From: Marinobacter nitratireducens
Lineage (GTDB): Bacteria; Pseudomonadota; Gammaproteobacteria; Pseudomonadales; Oleiphilaceae
NCBI RefSeq assembly: GCF_000708045.1
Contig: NZ_ANIE01000005.1
Coordinates: 372,001 to 436,000 of the forward strand
Length of the DNA stretch: 64,000 bases
Direction of reading: 5' to 3'
The first letter of the stretch is position 1. Each line of letters starts with the position of its first letter. The notes beneath the pieces are model-generated. The model was not told the origin of the DNA, searched no databases, and saw nothing but the letters and a program-made list of their open reading frames with translations. Position numbers and translations under genes: made by a program. Below, one piece after another: positions 27,756 to 37,128 of this stretch.

Positions 27756-29219
27756 ATGACCTCAAAACACTGGACCCTGGTCGGTGGGGCGGTAGCGTGC
27801 CTGGCATCGATTCTTGAAATTGGCTCAGCTTCTGCCTCTCCTTGGGTAGAGCCAGGAGACGCTTATGAGCGCTTTCGGATGCAACACTACGCTGATCGAG
27901 GCTTGCTTGATGCGACAGTGTCGTCCTGGCCCCTATCGCGAAGTAATGCGAAGTTGGTAAAGGAGTCGGAGTCTGACAGGTTCTTGTGGAATGAGGTTGG
28001 GGGTAAGATCGGTACGGATGTTCATCTAACGCTCGGCGGTGCTACAAGTCCCGACATGATCGGCGGATTTGGGGATAGCCCGAACGAGCAAGGAGAAGTG
28101 GATTTTACCCTTGACTACGTCGGGGATGCCTTCGCGATTGCGTTAAGCCCGTCCTACGTGCCGGATCCAAGTGACGACGAGACAGTGCGGTTTGATGGCA
28201 GTTACGTGGCGGGTACGCTGAGTAACTGGACTTTTGGCGCTGGCTATATTGATCGTTGGTGGGGGCCGGGTTGGCAGTCCAGCCTTATATTGTCAGATAA
28301 CGCCCGGCCACTTCCTACTGTTTGGTTCAACCGGCGTAATACTCACACCGCCCGGAGCCCCTGGTTGAGTTGGTTGGGGCCTTGGAACTTCACGGCGTTC
28401 GCAGGTCAGTTCGAGACGGAGCGTGCGATCCCTGATGCAAAGCTGGTCGGCATGCGTTTGAACTTTCGCCCATTGACGGGATTGGAGATCGGTTTATCTC
28501 GCCTGATCCAATGGGGCGGTGAGGGCCAACCGGAAAGCCTGTCCAGTTTCTGGGACTCGTTCAGGGGCAACGATAACTTTGGCTCAAACGGTGTCGATCC
28601 CGGAAACCAGCTTGCAGGTATCGACTTACGTTACGGTTTTGCGTTCAACGATCATACCGTTGGTCTATACACTCAGGTAGTGGGTGAGGACGAAGCCGGC
28701 TACCTGCCGTCCCGTAAGGTGTATCAATTTGGTATTGATTGGACGTCCCAGTGGTTTGGTGGCAGTCAGCAGTGGTATCTGGAGGGTGTGGATACCTTAA
28801 CTGAAGGGTTGTTCGGAAGTGAGCGCCGCCCCAATTACGCGTATGAGCATTTCAACTACCGGAGCGGAATGCGGCACCTTGGTAGAAATATTGCTACAAC
28901 GTTCGATGCGGATTCTCGTGCTATTACTCTAGGCACCTATCATTTTTCGAACGCTGATAGGCTCTGGCGGTTCGCACTGACCTACGCAAAATTAAACCGT
29001 GACTGGGGTAGCCGATTCCTTAAGGGCGGAGGCGATGACGTTGATTACTTTGTGCCCCTGGGTTCGAAAGAGGTGTTGGTTGCAGATTTAAGGCACGAGC
29101 GCCCGCTGCCAATTGGTGATCTGATGATTGGCCTGTCTATTGCTTCAGATGCAATAGAAGTGGCTGGTGATTCGGTAGATGAAGTAATGGGGGCAATTGA
29201 ATGGCGAGTTCCTTTGTAA
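27756..29219 (+). CDS. wzi: Capsule assembly Wzi-family outer-membrane protein
   Basis: Protein of 487 residues with a signal peptide cleaved about GSASA before SPWVEPGDAYERF. The rest is a Trp/Gly-rich beta-barrel with the family stretches LADRGLL-like HYADRGLLDATVSSWPLS and WTFGAGYIDRWWGPGWQSSL. Wzi proteins help organise or attach capsule at the cell surface. The frame is open 51 codons upstream, but ATG 27756 places the signal peptide at the terminus. An exact RfaH ops core lies in codons 11-15, inside the signal-peptide region. First gene of the polysaccharide locus. Confidence 0.85.
   Translation: MTSKHWTLVGGAVACLASILEIGSASASPWVEPGDAYERFRMQHYADRGLLDATVSSWPLSRSNAKLVKESESDRFLWNEVGGKIGTDVHLTLGGATSPDMIGGFGDSPNEQGEVDFTLDYVGDAFAIALSPSYVPDPSDDETVRFDGSYVAGTLSNWTFGAGYIDRWWGPGWQSSLILSDNARPLPTVWFNRRNTHTARSPWLSWLGPWNFTAFAGQFETERAIPDAKLVGMRLNFRPLTGLEIGLSRLIQWGGEGQPESLSSFWDSFRGNDNFGSNGVDPGNQLAGIDLRYGFAFNDHTVGLYTQVVGEDEAGYLPSRKVYQFGIDWTSQWFGGSQQWYLEGVDTLTEGLFGSERRPNYAYEHFNYRSGMRHLGRNIATTFDADSRAITLGTYHFSNADRLWRFALTYAKLNRDWGSRFLKGGGDDVDYFVPLGSKEVLVADLRHERPLPIGDLMIGLSIASDAIEVAGDSVDEVMGAIEWRVPL
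27788..27799 (+). promoter_or_regulatory. ops element core (RfaH recruitment site)
   Basis: GGCGGTAGCGTG is identical over 12 bases to the E. coli ops core, and two further G bases upstream also match the end of the JUMPstart sequence as I recall it. It is on the coding strand of the locus, 33 bases into wzi and 270 bases after rfaH. Position at the head of a >25-kb polysaccharide locus is just where an ops site is expected; being inside a coding region is unusual. Confidence 0.85.
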
Positions 29220-29238
29220 GTGTGAGGGTTAGCGACCA

Positions 29239-30711
29239 ATGAACGACTTTTTGCGAGTGCCGCCTGTGAGCAATCCTGAAGCCAGGGTTAGGCTGGTCAA
29301 GAGAGTTCATGAATCGCCACTATCCCCCCGGACCAGCGGTTCGGTCAAACTGACATTTTGGATTCAATGGGCACTGGCGAGCTTGGTTCAGGGGGCTGTC
29401 CTGGCAGCATTTGCGCTGGATAAATCTGGCGAAGTGGCATCGCATTACCGAATCTTGATGGTGATGGCATCATTTATTGCCGTCCCGCTTTGTGTGTTGT
29501 TTCGAACCTACAGCCTTCAGAATGGTTATCTCGTCGGTGTAGCCCGGATCGGCGCAACGTGGGCAACCCTCGTCGCGATACTGGCCTTCGTTGCGTTTGC
29601 CACGAAAACCAGCGAGCTGTTCTCGCGGGAAGTTATACTGCAATGGATTGGCGGAAGTTACATACTTCAGGCGCTCATGTTTCTGCCATTGCACCGAATC
29701 ATGAAAAACAGGGACATTGGGCTCGTCTCCCGGAAGCCCTCGCTGGTGGTCGGTTCGGGTGACCTCGCGTTGGATCTCGCGATAAAGCTTCGTTACGAAC
29801 GCCACGAAGACTTGCTGGGCGTAGTGGCGCTCGATGACGATGATCCTGACAACGTCGTGGAAGCCGCAGCTTATTTTCCGACCCTTGGTGTTGTCAGCCA
29901 GCTACGGACGATTCTTGATGAAAATGACGTTGGCCGCGTATACATTGCCTTGCCCGCCAAAGAAACTGATCAGATAGAAGGGTTGTATGTTGACCTTCTG
30001 GATCAAAACGTGGACGTGGTTTGGGTGCCTGATTTTGCGAACCTGAAACTTCTCAACCATAGCATTCAGAACCTCGGAGGAATGCCTGCGATCCACCTGA
30101 ATGAAAGCCCGCTTACCTCCTACCCCGGTTCTGCGTTAATGAAGTCCCTAATGGACAGCACACTCGCTTTGTTGGGTGTGATAGCGCTGTCGCCAATTCT
30201 TCTGGCATGTGCCGTAGCGGTTAAGTTCTCTTCCCCGGGGCCGGTGCTCTTCAGGCAGAAACGGCATGGTTGGAACGGAAATATCATAGAAGTCCTGAAG
30301 TTCCGCTCCATGAAAGTGCACAGTGACACGCAGGTAAAGCAGGCTCAGAAGGAAGACCCGCGAGTAACCAGAGTAGGGCGTTTCCTGAGGCGCTCCTCAT
30401 TGGATGAACTTCCTCAACTCTTCAACGTTATCAAAGGCGATATGTCCCTGGTGGGACCCCGGCCTCATGCTGTCGCCCATAACGATTATTATTCGGACAA
30501 GATCATTGCCTACATGGCGAGGCATCGCATCAAGCCAGGCATTACCGGATTGGCTCAAATCAGTGGTTACCGCGGAGAGACGGATACACTCGACAAAATG
30601 CAGAAACGTGTCGAGCTGGATTTGGACTACATCAACCACTGGAGTCTTTGGCTGGATGTAAAAATCCTGATCAAAACACCGCTGAGCCTCTTCTCGAGAG
30701 ACATATACTGA
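29239..30711 (+). CDS. wcaJ: Undecaprenyl-phosphate sugar-1-phosphate transferase (WcaJ-like)
   Basis: Polyisoprenyl-phosphate hexose-1-phosphate transferase of 490 residues that starts the repeat unit on the lipid carrier, probably with glucose-1-phosphate from UDP-glucose. N-terminal part: about four transmembrane helices (40-160), then a CoA-binding-like domain (VVGSGDLALDLAIKLRYE). C-terminal catalytic domain from about 300 with the membrane helix, SSPGPVLFRQKRHGWNG, VLKFRSMKVHSD, LDELPQLFNVIKGDMSLVGP and GITGLAQISGYRGET. The sugar specificity is inferred from galU and pgm in the locus. Follows wzi by 19 bases. Confidence 0.88.
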   Translation: MNDFLRVPPVSNPEARVRLVKRVHESPLSPRTSGSVKLTFWIQWALASLVQGAVLAAFALDKSGEVASHYRILMVMASFIAVPLCVLFRTYSLQNGYLVGVARIGATWATLVAILAFVAFATKTSELFSREVILQWIGGSYILQALMFLPLHRIMKNRDIGLVSRKPSLVVGSGDLALDLAIKLRYERHEDLLGVVALDDDDPDNVVEAAAYFPTLGVVSQLRTILDENDVGRVYIALPAKETDQIEGLYVDLLDQNVDVVWVPDFANLKLLNHSIQNLGGMPAIHLNESPLTSYPGSALMKSLMDSTLALLGVIALSPILLACAVAVKFSSPGPVLFRQKRHGWNGNIIEVLKFRSMKVHSDTQVKQAQKEDPRVTRVGRFLRRSSLDELPQLFNVIKGDMSLVGPRPHAVAHNDYYSDKIIAYMARHRIKPGITGLAQISGYRGETDTLDKMQKRVELDLDYINHWSLWLDVKILIKTPLSLFSRDIY

Positions 30712-30799
30712 CAACAGGGACAGATTGCACAACCTTTTACAATTGCGCATTATGTCTTCCCGATTGAGTCGCTAACTATAATTTGGACCCTAAGCTTCA

Positions 30800-31924
30800 A
30801 TGAAACAGCTCGTAGCTGCCTTGCTCGTTACAATGGCGAGTGGTTGTACCGTCATACCCGGATCGCACATACCATCAGGCCAATCCCATTGGTATGAAAC
30901 AGAAAACGATTCCGACAAAGTTGATCTCGAGAAACAGGTTGATATCTACGCGATCACCCCTGGCCTGCTAGCTGAACAACGCTCACAAGCCTCTCCGGAG
31001 CCTGTCCTCAATCGCAGCCTTGAGCAAGAGCTAAAAACATACGATTACGAAGTGAGCCGAGGGGACATCCTCAACATAACCGTCTGGGACCACCCGGAAC
31101 TCACAATCCCTCAAGGCTCGGATAGAAGCCCTTCTGAGGCGGGGAACTGGGTTCACAGCGATGGAACCATTTTCTACCCCTACGTGGGCAAAGTTGACGT
31201 TGCAGGCCTGAAAGTGACAGAAATCAGGGACATACTGCGTGAGCGGCTCGTGGAATACATTCAAAACCCTCAGGTGGATGTGACCGTAGCCGCTTTCCGT
31301 TCCAAGCGCGTTTACCTCACCGGCGAAATCAAGCAACCCGGGACGCAACCCATAACCAACGTTCCACTCACCTTGCTCGAGGCCGTGGCCCGGGCGGGTG
31401 GACTGACTGAATTCGCTGACTGGACGGACGTTACGCTTACCCGGAATGGGCATTCCACAACGTATTCCCTGAGAGACCTGTACAAGCAGGGGGATACCCG
31501 CCAGAACATCTTGCTCCGCCCCAATGACATTGTGCACGTGGCACGCAATGACGCCGCCAAAGTATTTGTACTGGGCGAGGTAGTTGAACCTCAAAGTATC
31601 AATTTTGGCCGCAGCGATATCACCCTCGCCGACGCGCTGACAGACGCTGGTGGTTTCTCCCAGGCGACTGCCGATGCGAGCGGCATCTTTGTTGTCCGAA
31701 AAGCGCCGTCAGAATCTGACAAGATTGCCAACGTTTTCCAGTTGAACGCGAGAAACGCGACCGCATTAGTGTTGGCCGATCAGTTTAAGCTCCAGCCTAG
31801 GGATATTGTTTACGTAACAGCTGCCCCCATTGCCCGGTGGAACCGCCTGATTGCCCAAATCCTTCCGACGGCCCAGGCGATATATTTCTTCGCCCGGGCT
31901 GAAGATGAAGTAACCAACAACTGA
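30800..31924 (+). CDS. wza: Polysaccharide export outer-membrane lipoprotein Wza
   Basis: Export channel subunit of 374 residues. Lipoprotein signal with ASGC (Cys16), a poly-export domain (about 80-170, YEVSRGDILNITVWDHPEL) and SLBB domains (VYLTGEIKQPGTQPITNVPL, KVFVLGEVVEPQSINF). The C-terminal segment (IARWNRLIAQILPTAQAIYF) forms the amphipathic helix that crosses the outer membrane as an alpha-barrel. It is followed by wzb after 4 bases and by wzc, the standard Wzy-dependent export trio. Confidence 0.95.
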   Translation: MKQLVAALLVTMASGCTVIPGSHIPSGQSHWYETENDSDKVDLEKQVDIYAITPGLLAEQRSQASPEPVLNRSLEQELKTYDYEVSRGDILNITVWDHPELTIPQGSDRSPSEAGNWVHSDGTIFYPYVGKVDVAGLKVTEIRDILRERLVEYIQNPQVDVTVAAFRSKRVYLTGEIKQPGTQPITNVPLTLLEAVARAGGLTEFADWTDVTLTRNGHSTTYSLRDLYKQGDTRQNILLRPNDIVHVARNDAAKVFVLGEVVEPQSINFGRSDITLADALTDAGGFSQATADASGIFVVRKAPSESDKIANVFQLNARNATALVLADQFKLQPRDIVYVTAAPIARWNRLIAQILPTAQAIYFFARAEDEVTNN

Positions 31925-31928
31925 CGCC

Positions 31929-32372
31929 ATGTTTAAAAACATACTCGTAGTGTGCGTGGGAAATATTTGCCGCAGCCCAATGGGTGAGTACCTCCTGCGC
32001 CACAAGCTCAGCCACAAACCGGATATGACCATCGAATCCGCCGGCATAGGGGCCCTTGTGGATAAACCCGCCGATGAAACCGCCCGGCAAATCCTGATGG
32101 AAAACGGCATAGACGCCACTAATCACAAGGCACGGCAAGTCACCAAAGAGATGCTGGCGCAAGCCGATCTAATTCTGGCCATGGAAGAAAAGCACCTGAA
32201 GCATCTTTACGACATGGCACCCCAGGTGCGCGGAAAGGCCTTTTTGATGGGTAAGTGGCTGGATAATCAGCCAGTGCCGGACCCATACCGCCAGCAGCGT
32301 CCCGCTTTTGAACACGCCTATAAACTGATCGACCAGGCCTCCGATGCCTGGCTCAAATTCCTGGATAAATAA
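31929..32372 (+). CDS. wzb: Low-molecular-weight protein tyrosine phosphatase Wzb
   Basis: Cytoplasmic phosphatase of 147 residues. The P-loop CX5R is CVGNICR (Cys9 to Arg15) followed by SPMGEYLLR, and the general-acid aspartate is in VPDPYRQ. It dephosphorylates the tyrosine tail of Wzc, and the cycle is needed for polymer assembly. Lies between wza and wzc with tiny gaps. Confidence 0.95.
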   Translation: MFKNILVVCVGNICRSPMGEYLLRHKLSHKPDMTIESAGIGALVDKPADETARQILMENGIDATNHKARQVTKEMLAQADLILAMEEKHLKHLYDMAPQVRGKAFLMGKWLDNQPVPDPYRQQRPAFEHAYKLIDQASDAWLKFLDK

Positions 32373-32378
32373 CGCTCC

Positions 32379-34586
32379 ATGACAGACCAGACCAACACCA
32401 CCCAACGCTCGGATGACGACGAAATTGATCTGCTGGCCCTGTTCGGCACGCTCTGGGACCACAAGTGGCTGATCGTTGCCTTTACGTTCTGTTTTGCCGT
32501 GGTCGGTGCTGCCTATGTGCTACTCGCGACGCCTGTCTACAAGGCAACGTCTTTAGTGCAAGTGGAGGATCAAGAAGCGTCCATGCCGGGCATGGAAGAC
32601 ATTTCCAGCCTGTTGGGCTCTACCTCCACTGCCACTACTGAAATCCAGCTCATTAAGAGCCGCAACGTGCTTGGCAAGGTGGTGGATGAGCTGAATCTGG
32701 ATATCGTGGTGGAGCCGAACTACTTCCCACTGATTGGCAAAGCCATCGCGCGCAGGTTTGTGGGGTCAGAAGGCGAGTTGGCTGAGCCGTTAATCGGTGA
32801 GAGCTTTGCCTGGGGCGGGGAAGAGCTGAAAATCGCTCACATGACGGTGCCTGCCATTGAGTTTGGTAAAGCTTTGAGTCTTGAGGCAACTGATAATGGT
32901 TGGCGCCTGTACAACTCCGAGGGTGAATTGGTGCTCGAAGGGCACGTCGGTGAGACCGTCACAGCCGGCGACTACTCCCTGATGGTAAAAGTATTGAACG
33001 CACGGCCCGGAACAAATTTTGATGTCACAAAGCGGCGCCGCTTCAGCGCGATAGCGGACTTGCAGGAAGAAATTGGCGCGAGCGAGCAGGGCAAGGACTC
33101 CGGCATCATCCTGATGAGTTATGAGAACGAGGATTACCGGCTCGCGGAACAGGTGCTTAATGATGTGGGCGACAATTACGTTCGCCAGAACGTTGAACGC
33201 AACAGTGCCGAAGCTGCCAAGTCACTGGACTTCCTACGCCAAAAACTACCAGAGGTGAAAAAAGAGCTGGAGGCAGCGGAAGAGCGCCTTAACCAATATC
33301 AGATTACTGCTGAAACGATCGATATAACCGCGGAAGGTGAGGCAATTCTGGATCAAGTCGTCGAGTTGGAAAAGCAGATCTCCCAGCTTGAGATACAACG
33401 GGCAGAAATTGAGCAACGCTTCCAGCCAACGCACCCGCGCTACAAGGCCTGGACTTCCCAGATGGAAGAGCTCCGGCAGCGCCGCCGAGAGCTGGATAGC
33501 CGTATTGGTGGCTTGCCGGAAACCCAGCAGGAGCTGGTGCGCCTCCGAAGGGACGTGGAAGTAGGTAACGAAATCTACCTGCAAATGCTCTCCAACATTC
33601 AGCAATTGGATATTGTGCGTGCCGGAACGGTAGGCAACGTAAGGGTGGTTGATGAAGCGGCTGTAGATGTCGAAGACCCGGTAAAGCCCAAAAAGGCTCT
33701 GATCGTAGCCATTGCCGTTCTATTGGGTGGTTTCATCGGCGTCGCTATAGTGCTGATCCGCTCCGCCTTTAACCGGGGCGTCGAGAATGCCGATGATATT
33801 GAAAACATCGGGTTGCCGGTATACGCCGGTATCCCACTCTCAGAAAGCCAGGAAGCCTTGGGCCGCAAAGCCAGCAAACGCAGCCCTCGAAGAACCCAAC
33901 AAGGCTCTAAGCTACTCGCAGTTCAAAATCCAGCTGACCTAGCGATTGAAGCCTTACGCAGCCTGAGAACAAGTTTGCATTTCGCGATGATGGACGCAAA
34001 GAACAATATCTTGATGATTTCCGGCCCCAGCCCGGGAGTGGGTAAAACCTTTGTGTCGACAAACTTGGCGGCTGTGATGGGACAGGCAGATCAGAAGATA
34101 TTGTTGATAGATGCAGATATGCGTAAGGGCTTCTCCCACGAAATTTTAAACGTAAGTAACGCCAGGGGGCTATCGGATCTTTTATCTGGACAAACGACTT
34201 TGGAAGAAGTTGTTCATTCTACTGAATGTGAGAATTTGGAATTTATTCCTCGTGGTACGGTGCCCCCGAATCCATCTGAGTTGCTTATGAGCAAGAGATT
34301 CGAGGATCACATCGTGCAGCTCGCTCAGAACTACGACTTGGTTATTATCGATACTCCGCCAATTCTTGCAGTGACCGACCCTGCTATTGTCGGTAAACAC
34401 GCCGGCACGACTATGCTAGTGACCCGGTTTGGTTTAAATCCGATAAAAGAAATAGAGTTGACACAACGTCGATTCGAACAGAATGGTATTGGAGTCAAAG
34501 GAGTGATTTTCAATGCTGTAGTAAAAAAGGCGAGTGCTTACGGTTATGGATACTATGCTTATGAGTATAAGACCGACAGGGCTTGA
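32379..34586 (+). CDS. wzc: Polysaccharide co-polymerase/tyrosine autokinase Wzc
   Basis: Inner-membrane BY-kinase of 735 residues. Parts: Wzz domain with TM1 about 28-48, a long periplasmic coiled coil (about 270-400), TM2 about 445-465 and a cytoplasmic kinase. Walker A is SGPSPGVGKTF near 550, Walker A' ILLIDADMRKG and Walker B LVIIDTPP. The tail SAYGYGYYAYEYKTDRA has six tyrosines as autophosphorylation sites. It controls chain length and export with Wza and Wzb. Its end coincides with the left side of the AT-rich segment; the stop overlaps a small unexplained frame. Confidence 0.96.
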   Translation: MTDQTNTTQRSDDDEIDLLALFGTLWDHKWLIVAFTFCFAVVGAAYVLLATPVYKATSLVQVEDQEASMPGMEDISSLLGSTSTATTEIQLIKSRNVLGKVVDELNLDIVVEPNYFPLIGKAIARRFVGSEGELAEPLIGESFAWGGEELKIAHMTVPAIEFGKALSLEATDNGWRLYNSEGELVLEGHVGETVTAGDYSLMVKVLNARPGTNFDVTKRRRFSAIADLQEEIGASEQGKDSGIILMSYENEDYRLAEQVLNDVGDNYVRQNVERNSAEAAKSLDFLRQKLPEVKKELEAAEERLNQYQITAETIDITAEGEAILDQVVELEKQISQLEIQRAEIEQRFQPTHPRYKAWTSQMEELRQRRRELDSRIGGLPETQQELVRLRRDVEVGNEIYLQMLSNIQQLDIVRAGTVGNVRVVDEAAVDVEDPVKPKKALIVAIAVLLGGFIGVAIVLIRSAFNRGVENADDIENIGLPVYAGIPLSESQEALGRKASKRSPRRTQQGSKLLAVQNPADLAIEALRSLRTSLHFAMMDAKNNILMISGPSPGVGKTFVSTNLAAVMGQADQKILLIDADMRKGFSHEILNVSNARGLSDLLSGQTTLEEVVHSTECENLEFIPRGTVPPNPSELLMSKRFEDHIVQLAQNYDLVIIDTPPILAVTDPAIVGKHAGTTMLVTRFGLNPIKEIELTQRRFEQNGIGVKGVIFNAVVKKASAYGYGYYAYEYKTDRA

Positions 34587-34750
34587 GTCGGAAGGCTTGC
34601 TACAGTGCACAACACTTGATCCAATTTCTGCTGATTTTCGCTAAAAGAAACCTCGCGCAGTTCCACGAAACCTTTGAGGCATTCCGCCGCACAGCCGATG
34701 AAGTATTAGATAAAGGGCGTAGTTTTGGACTGACTGCCCTTAACAGATAA
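34583..34750 (+). pseudogene. Small unexplained open frame or gene remnant after wzc
   Basis: A frame of 55 codons starting with TTG overlapping the wzc stop. The translated end, FHETFEAFRRTADEV followed by LDKGRSFGLTALNR, looks protein-like rather than random and could be the C-terminal scrap of a gene lost when the downstream AT-rich segment was replaced. I recognise no family. A genuine small protein or chance frame are both possible. Confidence 0.25.
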
Positions 34751-34936
34751 GAGGCCTTTTGTAGCTGTTGCTATAAGTATTTAATGTCTTTCATGTCGGA
34801 AAATAGTTTGTTTATGTGAAGATTGAAGCGATTTTGTTTGAAGTAGATTGGTTGCACAAGTAGGTGGCTGTCAAAATTCCTTTCCAAATTTAGTGATCAT
34901 AGAATTTAGAGAGATTTTAATGGAGTTCGTGTCGAT
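34587..34936. other. Intergenic region at the left edge of the AT-rich segment
   Basis: About 350 bases. The first half holds the small frame described above and a weak 6-bp inverted repeat (AAGGGC 34713, GCCCTT 34736). The second half is visibly AT-rich like the genes that follow. I see no clear promoter, terminator or insertion-sequence end, but this is the point at which base composition changes. Confidence 0.45.
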
Positions 34937-35794
34937 ATGGAAAATAAGGTCAATCTTTTTGTTGTAGGAGCTGCTAAGTCCGGGACAACATCGTTAACTG
35001 ATCTTTTCGAAATGACAAACGATATTTTTGTTCCCCAAATGAAAGAGCCTTTTTATTTCATAGATGAAGCGATTGGCATAACTAAAGAGTCAGAATATTT
35101 AAGTCTATATAAAAATTCTGAAAAAAAGTCCGTGCGCGTTGATGCATCAACCGGCTACCTTTTCGATTTGAATGCATGCGACAGTATTTATAAGTATAAC
35201 CCTGATTCGAAGATATTGATCGTCTTACGAAACCCAATTGATATGGCATTTTCCTTGTGGTCATATATGAAGCGTAATGGTGTTGAGGATAGGTCGTTTG
35301 ATAAGGCTTTTTTTGAAGATGCTGTTCCCGCCAAATACTCTGGGCAAGGTTGGGCAAAGAACTACCTTTACAGAGAGAGAGCAAAATACTACAAACAGGT
35401 AAGCCGATATCTGAATCGTTTTGAAAGCGTTAAAGTCATAACTTTTGAGGAGATGGTTCAAAGTTCGGAATCTGTTCTTTCAGAGATTTTAAACTTCCTT
35501 GACGTAGACTTCGACGGTGAGCTCCTTTTGCCCAAATCAAACGAAGCTGGATCGGTGAGGTGGACTTTTCTTAAAAAGATTCGTGACAGACGCTATCCTC
35601 TGCTTCGTAAGATTATTAATCCTTCCGCTAGGGCATATTTGCGTAAATTGACTAGAGAAATAAACACGAAAGGTAGTAAAAAAGAATGCTTGTCCATTGA
35701 GGAAAGGGCGCATTATATAAGCGCGTTTGAAGCAGACGTAAACAGTCTAAAAGAAATAGGTGTAGCAGTCGATTTATGGAAAGACTTTAAGTGA
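34937..35794 (+). CDS. Sulfotransferase family protein 1
   Basis: PAPS-dependent sulfotransferase of 285 residues, cytoplasmic, predicted to transfer sulfate onto a sugar of the repeat unit. The 5'-phosphosulfate loop is FVVGAAKSGTTSLTDLF (residues about 8-24), and the 3'-phosphate site is ILIVLRNPIDMAFSLWSYM with its Arg and Ser. MKEPFYFID after the first loop is typical of the family. AT-rich, with codon use unlike rml or cys genes nearby. Its end overlaps the polymerase start. cysDNC and cysQ in the same locus would make and clear its cosubstrate. The acceptor sugar is unknown. Confidence 0.88.
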   Translation: MENKVNLFVVGAAKSGTTSLTDLFEMTNDIFVPQMKEPFYFIDEAIGITKESEYLSLYKNSEKKSVRVDASTGYLFDLNACDSIYKYNPDSKILIVLRNPIDMAFSLWSYMKRNGVEDRSFDKAFFEDAVPAKYSGQGWAKNYLYRERAKYYKQVSRYLNRFESVKVITFEEMVQSSESVLSEILNFLDVDFDGELLLPKSNEAGSVRWTFLKKIRDRRYPLLRKIINPSARAYLRKLTREINTKGSKKECLSIEERAHYISAFEADVNSLKEIGVAVDLWKDFK

Positions 35795-37128
35795 CTGATA
35801 TTAGGTCTTTGGTTTTTATTGCTACTTTAATTCTTGCTGTCTCTGGTTTTAGCTTTTACGCTATTTATCCAGTGAGTTCGTATCAAAGTGTTTCGAGAGA
35901 GCTTCTTTTCGTCTTTTTATTGTTTTTTTGTTTTGGGGTTCCGCTTGCCTACCTTCTTAAGAGCGGATGGAGTAGAGAGTATCCAATTTTTGCGGATCCA
36001 GTTGTTTACTTTCCCTTGATCTTTTGCCTGTACTGTGGGCTCGGGGGGATTACATATGGATCCGAGCTAGAGGTTTCTAAAGAAGTCTATTATTACTACT
36101 ACTTACTTATATTTTCGTTTTTCTTGGGATGCTTCGCATCAGGAATTTTTGAACAAAAATCTTCTAAATTTCATTCGTTTAGTCCTCAAGCAATTGATGA
36201 CAGAGTTTTCTCGACATTGTTAATTTTTGTTTTAATAGTTGCGCTTGTGTCGCAAGTCCTAATACTAAATAAAGTGGGCTTGGTGTTTCTTTCATCGGAC
36301 TTCCAGTCTGAGCGAACAGGGGTGATTGATAGAGTCGGGGGATACCTTTATTATCTATCGCTTCTGTCAATCGACTTTGTAATTCTATCTTTGTTCTATC
36401 GTGTGCTCAAAGGACGATTCCCGTTTAATAGGGTGTTCTTTGTCAGTGCTATGTTAGTTTGCATTTTAATACTTCTTTCGATGGGCAGCCGAACAAGAGT
36501 TATTTACCCTCTGCTTGTTTCTTTTGTTTTTCTTTACCTTCTCTTCCCTAAGAAGGTCCCTTTAAGTAAAGTTATTTTATTGATAGTTTTTTTGGCGATT
36601 TTTCTTTTTGTATATGGTTCTATTAGGTATATGACCGGCGAGGGCGGGACATTTGGCGAGGCATTTTCAAGAATTTTTCTCGGAGAGATCAAGTTATCGT
36701 CTATAACTTTTGACATGGTTCAAAAACATGTTCCGGATAGCTTGGATTTCCTTGGAATGAAGGTGCTAGTGATGCCGTTTTTAACGTTGTTACCTGGTGA
36801 TGATGAGGTCCTTGTTAATATTCTAAAAGAGTCACTTGGTCTGACGTACGAAGGTGGTGGGTTTACCCCCTCCTTGACCGGGTCTTTATATATAATCAAT
36901 GGAATTTGGAGCGTGGTTTTCGGTGGATTTCTATTTGGTTTGATGATGAGGAAAGCGTATTTTATTGCGAATCGTGCTGGTCCTGAAGCGAAACTCCTGT
37001 TCGCATTTTTGATCGTATATAGTTTAAACTCACTGAAAGGTGGTTTGTTTAAGGATCTGGAACCGGTTTGGCATGCAACAGTTCTTTACTTTACAGTTTT
37101 TATAAGCAAAAAGTTGTCTATTAAATAA
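35791..37128 (+). CDS. Wzy-like oligosaccharide repeat-unit polymerase
   Basis: Highly hydrophobic protein of 445 residues with about 10-12 transmembrane segments and a larger external loop around 290-360 (FGEAFSRIFLGEIKLSS to EGGGFTPSLTGSLYI). This is the pattern of O-antigen/capsule polymerases of the EpsG/WzyE-like types, which are poorly conserved in sequence. It is the only polymerase candidate in the wza-wzx locus. GTG start at 35791 overlaps the sulfotransferase stop; the stop overlaps the next ATG. Very AT-rich. The call relies on topology and context more than on motifs. Confidence 0.75.
   Translation: MTDIRSLVFIATLILAVSGFSFYAIYPVSSYQSVSRELLFVFLLFFCFGVPLAYLLKSGWSREYPIFADPVVYFPLIFCLYCGLGGITYGSELEVSKEVYYYYYLLIFSFFLGCFASGIFEQKSSKFHSFSPQAIDDRVFSTLLIFVLIVALVSQVLILNKVGLVFLSSDFQSERTGVIDRVGGYLYYLSLLSIDFVILSLFYRVLKGRFPFNRVFFVSAMLVCILILLSMGSRTRVIYPLLVSFVFLYLLFPKKVPLSKVILLIVFLAIFLFVYGSIRYMTGEGGTFGEAFSRIFLGEIKLSSITFDMVQKHVPDSLDFLGMKVLVMPFLTLLPGDDEVLVNILKESLGLTYEGGGFTPSLTGSLYIINGIWSVVFGGFLFGLMMRKAYFIANRAGPEAKLLFAFLIVYSLNSLKGGLFKDLEPVWHATVLYFTVFISKKLSIK

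Noticed and set aside
34587..34936. Insertion-sequence remnant at the edge of the AT-rich segment
   Set aside because: No terminal inverted repeats, target duplication or transposase motif is visible.
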